A DNA stretch of 64,000 bases from positions 744,001 through 808,000 of the forward strand of contig OZ237760.1 in the NCBI GenBank assembly GCA_965178125.1, in the 5' to 3' direction. This document shows positions 55,697-64,000 of the stretch, piece after piece. The notes under the pieces were generated by a model. That model did no database searches, had not been told where the DNA came from, and saw only the letters and a program-made list of their open reading frames with translations. The position numbers were made by a program, and so were the translations under genes. Positions within the stretch are counted from its first letter, which is position 1; the number at the start of each line of letters is the position of its first letter. Source of the stretch: Bilabrum cf. latius (taxonomy: Eukaryota > Bigyra: Bicosoecida > Bigyra > Bicosoecida).

Positions 55697-58273
55697 TCAG
55701 TCCCTCCCAGGCCTTGCCATGGGGAACTTGTCCACCACGGCAGCTGCCTCTCCCTCCACGACCACCTGGGCCCGAAGCAGCTCCACTGCGCCCTGTGCCC
55801 GCGCCTGTTCCACATGCTGGGCGGCGGCTTCCTCCCCTGCCATCTCGGGCACGGCCATGGTGTTGGTGGTGAACACGATCTCGTACTCCCCGGGGGCCGA
55901 CAGCACGTCCCCAGTGCGGGGGTGCACCACCCTGAGGGACCCCTGGTCCACGCTGAAGGTCACCTGCTTGGACCCGCCAGCAGGCACGAACACCTTGTCG
56001 TGCCCGAACAGCTCCAGTCGGAGGGGGTAGTCCGCCATCTCGGGGGCGGCCAGTGCCTTGGGCTTCCACATGGCCAGCACAACGACAGAGCTGGACACAG
56101 AGCCCGTGTTGGACACGGTCACGGTATACTGGGTGGCGGGGGCGCTGGGCAAAGCGGCTGGCATGCGCAGAGGCGCGGGCGGCTCCGGATTCCAGCTCAT
56201 CTTGAATGTGGTGTAGCTGAGTCCGGCCCCGAAGGGGTACACGACAGGCCCGTCGAAGTACCTGTAGGTCCTACCAGGGGCGCAGCCCATGCACATGCTG
56301 GTCATGTTCACCTCGTTCGTGTAGTTGGCGTGATACATAGTGAAAGGCAGCCGGCCCGCGGGGCTGTGGTCCCCGAACAGCACGTCAGCCACGCCCCTGC
56401 CCCCGTGGTACCCCGGGTAGAAGCTCTCCAGGATGGCGGGGGCACTGGCCTTCTCCGCGCTGATGTCAACCACACCTCCGTTGAGGAACACCACCACGGT
56501 GCTGGGCTGCACCGCCAGCACTGCCTGCACGAGATCGTGCTGCACGCCCGGCAGCTCGATGTCCTTGCGGTCGAGGCTCTCGCCCTCGATGCTCTGGTCG
56601 ATGCCCATCACCAGCACCGCCACGTCGGCCGACTTGGCGGCCCCCACAGCTGCAGCAAAGCCGCTCTTGTCCTGTGAGTTGACGTCGCATCCCTTCTCGT
56701 ACTGGGTGCTGCCCCCCGCATTGGCGGCCTTGATGGCTTCCTGCACGGTCTGGATGCAGGAGAGGTCGTCCCACTAGTCCCCCGGGCACAGCTGGCCCAG
56801 GTACGACGCCACCAGGGCGGTCTCGCTGTCCGCGTTGGGCCCGATGACCGCCACCCGCTGGCCCTTCTTGAGAGGCAGCAGCCCCCCCTGGTTCTTGAGC
56901 AGGACCGAGGCCTGTCTCGAGGTCTCCAGGGCCAGGGCCTGCGAGCTGTTCTTCCCGAACTCGCTGGTGGAGTAGTTCCAGTAGGGCTGGTCCTCCACGG
57001 GATCGAAGAGACCCAGCCGCACCCTCACTTCCATGGCGTGCTGCAGGGCAAGGTCCACGTCCGATTGCGCGCACTCCCCGTTGGCCACACCCTGCGCGAG
57101 ACTCTCCCAGTACACGGCCCCGCTGTCGATGTCGCAGTGCCCGTCCTTGACGGCCACGCACGAGGCCTACGAGGCGGTGGGGACGTACTTGTGCTGGCTG
57201 TAAATGTCCAGAATCGCGCTGGAATCGGAAGTCTGGTAGCCCTGGAAGCCCCACTCGTCACGAAGGACGTGCCTCAGCTCTGCGCTTGCGCTGGTGGGCA
57301 CGCAGGTCGTGTTCTCCGAGTCGATGAAGGCAACCGCGTTGTAGGACGACATGATGCTGGCCGCCTTGGCGTCCTGCACGGCTTTCTTGAACATGGGGAA
57401 ATAGGTGGCTCCCAGGTCATAGTCGGACACCCTGGCGCAGAAATCGTACCTCGTGTACCCGTCGCTGTCCTCGAGTGAGTATGCCACCCAGTGCTTGAGC
57501 GTGGCCACTGCCCTGAGGAACCGAGGGTCCTCCCCCTCCTGGACCCCCTTGGTGTAGGCCACCGCGTAGTCGGACAGCAGCAGCGGGTCCTCGCTCACGA
57601 CCTCCTGGGAGCGGCCCCACCTAGGGTCCCTGGGCTGGTTGATGGTGGGGCTCCACGTGTCGAGGCCAGCGGGGGGCCTCCCGCTCCACGAGTTGGCCTC
57701 GGGGCAGCCGGTGAGGTAGGCGACGCGGGTCTCCACGCCGATGACGTCTCCCATGGCCCGCCACATGGACTGGTTGAACGAGGCGCCCAGTGCGTTGGGC
57801 ATCGCGAAGCTGGTGGCGCAGCGGTTGTCAATGCACAGCGTCTGCACCCCGTGCAGCGAGTTTTGGCCTGCGGACAGAGTCATCATACACGAGCATGGGC
57901 GGGACCGTACCAGAGCGCACGTATCGCGTTATAGGCCAACTTAAATGCGTGCTTCCGTTGAGCCTCCTCGCCTGTCAGCTTCCTTACCCTTGTCCAGCGC
58001 TGGCACCCCTGCCTTGGGGATCCCCTGGATGTTGCCGCGCGGCCAGCCCCGGGCCGTAAGTAGCTACGGCTTGAGATCATTGTCTGCTTGCGCGACCACA
58101 GCTTTCGCCCTCTCTGATACCGATAGCTTCGTGTTGCAAAAGTCGTACTGATCGAAGCCAGGGCGGCAGGCCCTCGAGCTAAGCACCCCGGACCGGTTCG
58201 GATGGAACGGTGGCTCGATCATTGCGGTGCCGTAGCCCAGTATGATCGTGGTAATCGCGATGGCCAGCTTCAT
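55697..58273 (-). CDS. Glycoside hydrolase family 3 protein 1 (beta-xylosidase/glucosidase-like), secreted
   Basis: Two exons, 58273-57988 and 57867-55697 (phase 1, 120-nt intron), give 818 aa. Signal peptide MKLAIAITTIILGYGTA. N-terminal GH3 barrel: GQNSLHGVQTLCIDNRCATS, INQPRDPRWGRSQEVVSEDP, LKHWVAYSLEDSDG, and the nucleophile region WGFQGYQTSDSSAILDI. C-terminal domain: NQGGLLPLKKGQRVAVIGPN, LNGGVVDIS, PAGRLPFTMYHANY, FGAGLSYTTF, then an FnIII-like end. TAG codons at 58064, 57167 and 56774 are sense; 57167 lies within the segment after the nucleophile. Plant and fungal beta-xylosidases share this layout; substrate not determined. Its TGA lies only 34 bp from the kinase-gene stop. Confidence 0.88.
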
Positions 58274-58516
58274 CTGCAATACTAGTAAGTGTGTTGAGTT
58301 CACAATTAGATCGCCGTGCTACGGCTCGCGATACGCTTTGCTGAGCTTCGTCGAGCTCACAATGGCCGTGAAAATAGTATCAATATAGCAAGAAAAACGA
58401 TGCTGGCGCGCGTAGCGAGGCAAAGTGGAGCGGAGCGACGCCGAGAGAGCAGGCTCGCGGCTCCGAATGACAATAGCCAGCGGTCTACACCTTGCCTGCC
58501 TATGGACTGCACGCGC

Positions 58517-61204
58517 TCATTGGACAACACCACCGGGACCCGCGGCGAGCTCCTGGTCTTGGCAGGTATCCAGCGCCACCGGCTTCCCATCCGGGGTCGT
58601 AATAGTCACCGACAGCACCTCTGCCTCGCCGGTGCCGCTTCGGTCCTCGGCGGATCCAGCGAGACCGTCGCCCAGGTCAGGCTGCGCGCCGCCGAGGTAG
58701 AGGGTGTGCGTGCCGGGCACGATCCACCTGTTGCCCTTGGGGTCCACCCCCGCCATCTGGAAGGGAGTCACTTCGAAGGAAACCGACTCCTGTCCCCCCG
58801 CCGGCACAGTGCGTCGCGCGAAGCCAGCCAGGCTCAGGCGGGGCGCCCTCACACTCGTCACACCAGATGGAGCGGCAGACCCGTCCTAGCCCCCAAAGGA
58901 AGGGCTCTTCAGGTACAGCTGCAGCACCGCGTCAGCACCAGTGGCCGCCCCATTGGTCGCGCTGGCTTGCACCCGGATTCGGCCGCACGCACCCACGCTG
59001 GAGGCGGCCTCTGTCTACACGGCAGCTGGGTGCTCCTGTTCCTGTTCCTGTTCTCTGCCACTGCCCCCACTGGACGGCACGACGCTCGCCTCGTACTTCC
59101 ACTGCCCCGCATAGTCCAGGCCGTACCCAAACCCGAACAGCACCTTCTGCGTGCCGTCCTGCGCCAGGAACCGCAGGGTCCTTCCTGCCACCCCATAGTC
59201 CTCAAAGGCAGGGAGGGAGGAGGACGACTCGAACACTGTGTAGGGCATGCGGCCAGCAGGGGAGGACTCTCCCGACAGCATAGAGGCGAGAGCGGCACCC
59301 GCTGCTGGGCCCGGGTAGAACATGTCCAGGATGGCGTCGGCGCTGCTGGTCACGTTGGTCACCGAGACCGCACCGCCGTTCAGCACCACGAGCACCACGG
59401 GCGTGCCCTTGGGAGCTGCCGCCTGCAGGCGAATGAACAGATCCTGCTGGCACCCGGGGAGACCTATCACGTCCCTGTAGTCGCCCTCGCACGGGTACCC
59501 GTCGGTCCAGTTGGTGCTCTGGGAGCCCCTGTCAGCCCCCTCCCGCTCGATGGTAGTGCCGTCAAGCCCGCCCACCACCACGATGGCGCTGGCGCCTCTG
59601 GCCGCCTGCACCGCGGCATCGAACCCCGACGTGTTCTGGCACCGCGCATCGGGGCACGTCTCCACAAACTGCACGCTGGACTCCCCCCATGCGGCCTGCA
59701 GACCCTGCAGGGGGGTGGACTCCTGGGTGGCGGTGAAGGCCGCGTACGTCCCCCCGTACAGAACCGTGGAGCGGTTGGCGTTCGGGCCAACGACGAGCAC
59801 ATTCGTGCGCTGAGAGGGGGATAGGGGCAGCGCCAAGGACCCGCTGCCCGCATCAGAGCGCCCGGAGGGTCCGCTCGTGGCTCTGTTCTGCAGCAGCACC
59901 GTGCTCTCGATGGCTGCCCGCAGGGTGAGCGCGGCGTGCTCCTTGCTCCCGATGACATCCGGGCCCACGAAGCTCCAGGGAACAACGTCCGGGGGGTCGT
60001 CCGCCCCTGTCTTGAACCGCACCCTGAGCACCCTCTCGAGCGCATTATCCACGCGGGCCATCGTCAGGTTGCCTGCCTGCACCAGGCCGGGTATGTACTC
60101 CTGGAATATGCTCTTGCCGTAGTTCCACGAGCCCCCCTTCTGCTTGGGAGGCCCGCCCGAGGTCATGTCCTGGTCCAGGAATGCGCTGGCGGCGAGTCGC
60201 GCGGCGTCCTTGTACGAGGCAGCGTAATGCTGACCCGTGTACAGAAGTGGCACTCCCATGTTGTCGCTGAACGCGACCCCCTGGAACCCCCACCGGTTCT
60301 TGAGCGTGTCGTTGACCAGCCACGCGTTCGCATTGTCAGGGATGCCTTTGCCTCCATCCAGCGCTATCCCAGAGTAAGCCACCATCACGGACTCGACCCC
60401 GCCCTGCTGCACCGCGGCGTGGAAGGCCTCCAGGAAGAGCTGCTCCGCGTCGGCGCTCGTCGTGCTCGCCTCAAAGGCGGTGCGGATGGAGTCGGGGCCG
60501 GAGTGCACGCCATACATGTTCACGCCGGACGACATGAGCACGTAATGGGTCTCGCCCACGCCCTCCAGCAGACGGGAGCGGGCTTCACTTGGGAGCCGAG
60601 CGAGCAACGCGGATCCAGCGGGCGAGCGCAGCACCGGCTGGTCCCCGCGCAGGCCCTCCAGATGAGCAGAGGACATCTGTCCCGTCAAAAACGGAGATTC
60701 GCCCCAGGTTCGCTTGATTCTGCCCCAGCGAGGGTCCCGGACGACGTTCTCGGTAGGCCCGAAGCAATGAAGCCCGCTCATCATGTGCCCGAAGATCCCC
60801 TGCCGGCTGGCGTTGTTGAACGCGGCCCGGCCCTCAAGCCCTGCTGCAAAGCCAACGTCGCGGATCAGCTCGGGGTCGAATGTGGCGCCGAGGCCGATCA
60901 CGTGGGGGAAGATCGTAGCGTGGCCGTCCCAGCCGCTTCCTTCCCAGTCCGTGCCCGTAAACCCCCAGCCGTGGCAGCATTCGCTCCTCCAGTTGTACGG
61001 GTTCCAGTCAAGTCTTTCGACAGCGGGTGACATGCTCACGAGCTGGTGCGCCTTTTCATCCAGCGTGAGCCTGCCGACAAGATCGGATGCTCTTGCTTCC
61101 GGCGAGAGGTGCCAGTCTTGAAAGGGGTACTTCGGGGGCAATGCTGCGCTTGCAGCGTAAATGAATGCCCATGTACCAGCGATTGCATGGGTCAGTAGCA
61201 TCAT
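58517..61204 (-). CDS. Glycoside hydrolase family 3 protein 2, secreted
   Basis: A single exon of 895 aa, ending at TGA, with TAG at 59015 and around 58887 read as Gln. Signal peptide MMLLTHAIAGTWAFIYAASA. GH3 features: LTLDEKAHQLVSMSPAVERL, NVVRDPRWGRIKRTWGESP, nucleophile region WGFQGVAFSDNMGVPLLY, VLLQNRATSG, LVVLNGGAVSVTN, PAGRMPYTVFESS. The two TAGs separate the catalytic domains from the FnIII-like C-terminal domain (FARRTVPAGGQESVSFEV). Only about 240 bp from GH3 protein 1 in the same orientation, but clearly diverged, so not a recent duplicate. Beta-glycosidase; substrate unknown. Confidence 0.88.
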
Positions 61205-61455
61205 TCCTCACGAAGCGGAGACGGAATGGATGCCCCCGGGACCTGTTGCTGTTCCGGTTCCATTCGTTCGGGTAGTTTTGAGCGTCTTCAACTGAATGAA
61301 TGACATGACAGGCACACGTGTACTTGACCTAAATCAGCAATATACGCTTGACGGTAGCACTGCACTGGTGCAGATTGCGAAACGCCGACCTTTCGACGGT
61401 CGATCGCACTGCTCCACACCCGATTCCAACTCTTCACACAGGCGACTCCCAATCA

Positions 61456-62663
61456 TCACAGGATGAAGGGGATGATAGCTTTCCTGCGAAGCACCACCTT
61501 GTTGGGCTGCGGCAAGTCCTTCGCGTCCACACCTCCCTTCTTCACATCCTCGATCGCCTTCTGCTTGGCCTTCTCCTGCTTGACGTACCTCGAGTGCTTC
61601 TGCATCGCCCACTGGGTCATCTGCGCCAGCCCGGTGAGACCGAAGAGCCACCCGAATGCCATATTGGTCATTGCGCTCCAGATGACCCACGCCAGCACCT
61701 CGAACGTGTAGTTGGGGCAGGACACGAGTTCAAACAGGCCCCCGGTCACGGCCTCGCGCACGGCGATCCCCCGAGAGTCCTTCTTGGCCTTCTTCTGGCC
61801 CGTGTTGGCCGCTGCGAGCTGCAGGTGCGTCTGCAGGTTGAGCAGCTCCGACAAGGCGAACGCACCTGCCATCGCGTACAGCACAGTCTCGTCGTCCCCG
61901 TAGGGAGCCACGTAGGCTGGGTGGCAGAGCACGTAGGCGTTCAGGAGGGTGTATCCCCAGTAGTAGCCGCAGTTCTTGAACAAATTAGTGATGGGCATGG
62001 TCTCGCGCGAGAATTTGTGCACAAAGGCCGTCTCGAGGATGCGCTTGAGGTAGTGAAGCACCCAGGCGGCCACACCCAGCTTGGCGGCGAGCGTCCAGGG
62101 CTTGCTGGCGGCGTCATCGCCGAAGAAGAAACCGGGACGCAGAGCCATGAGAGCCATGATAACCATCGGTCCGCCGTACTCGGCGTAGAAGACGCCCTCG
62201 TATGGGAACTGCATGCCAATGTCCTTCAAGATCAGAGTTTTGTCATTGACGTCCATCTCGTTGAGAGTTTTCAGGTCGCGGTCGAATCGAATGGGGGTGG
62301 GCTTCTTCCCATCCGTGCCTTCGATTTCGTACTTGAGGCCCTGGCGCTGGCGGTGGATCCTTCGGACTGCGCGGGGACTAGACACTGGTGGGGATCACCA
62401 GAGACGATCGCTGGCCAGTTTCGTGCATGTATTGGCGCAAATGCCGGCTGTACGAGCTTTACCAATGCAGTTTACGGCTTTGAACGCAAATAATTGGTGC
62501 CAGGAGCGCAAAATGCGCGCTTTCCGAAACTCTCACGGTCTTTGTTGGACGCGATCTCTTCCTTCAGCTAGCGCACAGTTGTATCGCCTGGCATGGTCAT
62601 TTTCACGGGCTTCTCCATGTTCTTGCCACGCTATAGGACTACTTCAAACGATACATTCGCCAT
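61456..62663 (-). CDS. TECR: Very-long-chain trans-2-enoyl-CoA reductase
   Basis: It catalyses the last step of the ER very-long-chain fatty-acid elongation cycle. Two exons, 62663-62537 and 62366-61456, give 345 aa (human 308), ending at TGA. The N-terminal ubiquitin-like domain is split over the exons; in exon 1 TAG appears twice, as VVL-x-RGKNMEKPV and TVR-x-LKEEIASNKD, and Gln fits both. The second exon continues RRIHRQRQGLKYEIEGTDG and LKTLNEMDVNDKTLILKDIG. The steroid-5-alpha-reductase-type domain has the membrane segments and the C-terminal SCPNYTFEVLAWVIWSAMTN motif characteristic of TECR. Divergent from the RAD54B-like gene by about 180 AT-rich bp. Confidence 0.92.
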
Positions 62664-62845
62664 GATCTACTCTACCTAGCGAAGAAGCTGCAACAACTTA
62701 TCGGACGCGAGCGAAGTGAAATTATACACGCTACATAAAAACTTCAATCTGATATAGATGCGAGCAGAACGGGGATCGCCCTCAATTTCAAAAGTCTGAG
62801 CGGACACGAATGATTTAACTGCATTAAATAATAATTTGGTTTCTT
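62664..62845. promoter_or_regulatory. AT-rich divergent region (TECR / RAD54B-like)
   Basis: 182 bp, strongly AT-rich against the GC-rich flanking coding sequence, between two divergent start codons. A TATA-like ATTAAATAATAA lies about 20 bp upstream of the RAD54B-like ATG. Inferred bidirectional promoter. Confidence 0.45.
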
Positions 62846-64000
62846 ATGCCGTTTCTGAAGAAGCGAAAATCGTTCAAAGTTCCGTTCCGTGTGCCTAGAG
62901 GGGACGGGCAGAGCGGACCACCTGCGTCGAGCACGGCAACGCCAAAGGTGGCTCTCACACAGGCAAATCCGAATACTACCGGTAGCCATGTTAAGGTAGT
63001 TGGTACTGATCGATCGGGGGTGGCTGCAACCAGCTGCTCGGTTGCAGCTGTTAGCACTGCAGCTGGATTGCCCGAGCAAATGCCTGGAACGCGCGCTGGC
63101 ACTCAACAACAGCCGTCTACCGCTGCTGGCCCGGTGCGTGCCAAGTAGGCACTTGTGCGACCGGCCAAAAAGCCGGGCTTTGCCCCGCCCAAGCCGAGGG
63201 GCGGTCTAAGCAGCGCCGCTGGCACATCTGCCTGCAAATCCAGCGGCGAAGAGGTGCCAGACGCAAGCACGACGAGGGTGTTCCAGGTCATGTACACGAA
63301 AGTGAGCACTAAGAAGCGCAAGACGTGGGAAGACGGCGTCATGGTGCTGGACGGAAAGTACGCCCGGCTGTTCAACCAGGACGGCAAGCAGCTCGCCAAG
63401 CAGCTCACCAAGTTCCGCTCGCTTCGCGAGAGCGAGTCCCTCGCCGTGCAGCGGTACGACACCGAGTGCTACGGAGAGGTGCCCGCGGCCGAGTACATCT
63501 CCGGCAGGATCTTCGTGAAAGGCGCGGCCGCAGGCGCGGGCGCCAAAGCGAGCACCGGCCTGGGAGGAGCTGGAGGAGGCACGGGGGCAGCAGTGCCGAT
63601 TGCCAGGCGAAGTGCACTGGCGCCAGGGAAAGGCAGGACCTCCGTCGGCATGAAAGGGAGCGCGTCCACCTCGAGCGGCCCCTGGCAGGTGGGCAGGGGA
63701 CCGAGGCTGCCCCGCGTGCCCTCCCCCCGGCACAGCCCCTTTGCCCCCGGAGCGCTGCCCCTGTACGTGCCCCCCGGGGCGCAGGCGGAGGCGAGACCGG
63801 CCGCGCCCGACGGGTCCATGCCTGCTGTCCCCGCTGGGTCCGTGCTTCCAGTGTCGGGGGGCGACCGCCCGGGTTCCCAGCGAAGGTTCGGGGCCCCCTG
63901 CGTGTCGGTGGTGCTTGACCCCGTGCTTGCGTCGAGGCTGAGGCCGCACCAGAGGGAGGGCGTCCGTTTCCTGTTCGAGTGCGTGGCTGGGCTCCGCGAT
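62846..64000 (+). CDS. RAD54B-like Snf2 recombination protein, N-terminal part (cut by the right edge)
   Basis: 385 codons are visible. The start MPFLKKRKSFKVPFRVPRG carries the basic motif typical of RAD54B N-termini. TAG at 63146 is read as Gln. Residues ~145-230 form a DUF2439-like domain (VFQVMYTKVSTKKRKTWEDG, GKYARLFNQDGKQL) shared by RAD54B/Rdh54 and ZGRF1. The visible end VVLDPVLASRLRPHQREGV then FLFECVAG is the start of the Snf2 ATPase. RAD54B stimulates Rad51 strand exchange and DNA translocation in homologous recombination. The ATPase core lies beyond the window. Confidence 0.85.

Noticed and set aside
1-64000. TAG interruptions as pseudogenes or sequencing errors
   Set aside because: The interruptions are always TAG, never TGA or TAA, keep frame exactly, and occur in essential genes; random decay or errors would hit all three stops and shift frames.
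1-64000. UAG = leucine, as in aphelids and some other protists
   Set aside because: Gln is found at the alpha-7 site in plants, and most TAG sites lie in polar, Glu/Gln/Ser-rich contexts or exposed helix positions. Not fully excluded without a genome-wide tally.
1-64000. Ciliate-type code (UAA and UAG both Gln)
   Set aside because: No TAA occurs inside any gene frame, and TAA ends at least the kinase gene.
1-64000. Selenocysteine or pyrrolysine recoding
   Set aside because: The codon is UAG, not UGA, it is too frequent, and it lies in genes without any need for these residues; no SECIS-like element was noticed.
1-64000. Suppressor tRNA-Gln(CUA), other tRNAs, rRNA or CRISPR arrays
   Set aside because: No convincing tRNA cloverleaf, rRNA or spacer-repeat array was seen by eye; the decoding tRNA must be elsewhere. 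A tRNAscan-SE run would settle it.

Overview
This is a GC-rich, gene-dense stretch of a eukaryotic nuclear genome. It holds spliceosomal GT-AG introns (mostly 5'-GTGAG, about 90-300 nt), cytosolic ribosomal protein uS2 (RPSA), a 20S proteasome alpha subunit, exportin-2, PA200, a COG5-like protein, two Snf2 ATPases and trans-2-enoyl-CoA reductase. No lineage can be named from the sequence alone; a free-living protist is the inference. Coding DNA is very rich in Ala, Gly and Ser codons, while intergenic and intronic DNA is more AT-rich.

The main observation is that TAG is a sense codon here. Nearly every conserved gene is cut into pieces by in-frame TAG, yet homology continues in the same frame straight through each one, and the genes end at TGA (most) or TAA (two). 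I count about 67 in-frame TAG codons in 22 genes. Conserved positions and polar contexts favour glutamine. All coordinates and lengths below read TAG as Gln; under the standard code most of these genes would look like pseudogenes.

Layout. 1-3.9 kb: the 5' part of a minus-strand ankyrin gene whose repeats are single 99-nt exons inside tandemly duplicated ~680-bp units, plus repeat debris. 4-6 kb: an armadillo-like protein (-), divergent from an ERp29-like ER protein (+). 7.1-10.7 kb: CSE1/exportin-2 (+). 10.9-14.9 kb: two paralogous ankyrin genes (-). 15-24.4 kb: a giant PA200/BLM10 proteasome activator (-). 24.6-25.9 kb: a secreted protein (-). 26.2-28.2 kb: a VWA membrane protein (+). 28.7-29.9 kb: an SH3 protein (-), divergent from RPSA (30.0-31.2, +). 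31.5-37.1 kb: COG5-like (-), divergent from proteasome alpha-7 (37.3-38.4, +). 38.7-42.1 kb: a low-complexity protein (-). 42.6-44.9 kb: a Cys-containing Gly/Lys-rich protein and a four-TM protein (+). 45.4-50.8 kb: an ERCC6L-type Snf2 ATPase (-), divergent from a small secreted Cys-rich protein (51 kb, +). 52.3-55.7 kb: an ankyrin-kinase fusion (+). 55.7-61.2 kb: two GH3 glycosidases (-). 61.5-62.7 kb: TECR (-), divergent from the N-terminal part of a RAD54B-like gene that runs off the right edge.

The genes are ordinary housekeeping genes in compact, often divergent or convergent pairs rather than one pathway. Proteostasis recurs (20S alpha-7, PA200, ERp29-like), as do chromatin and recombination (ERCC6L, RAD54B). 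A second genome-wide signal is a 12-mer, GTGTGACGAGTG, found exactly 11 times on either strand and mostly inside coding sequence.
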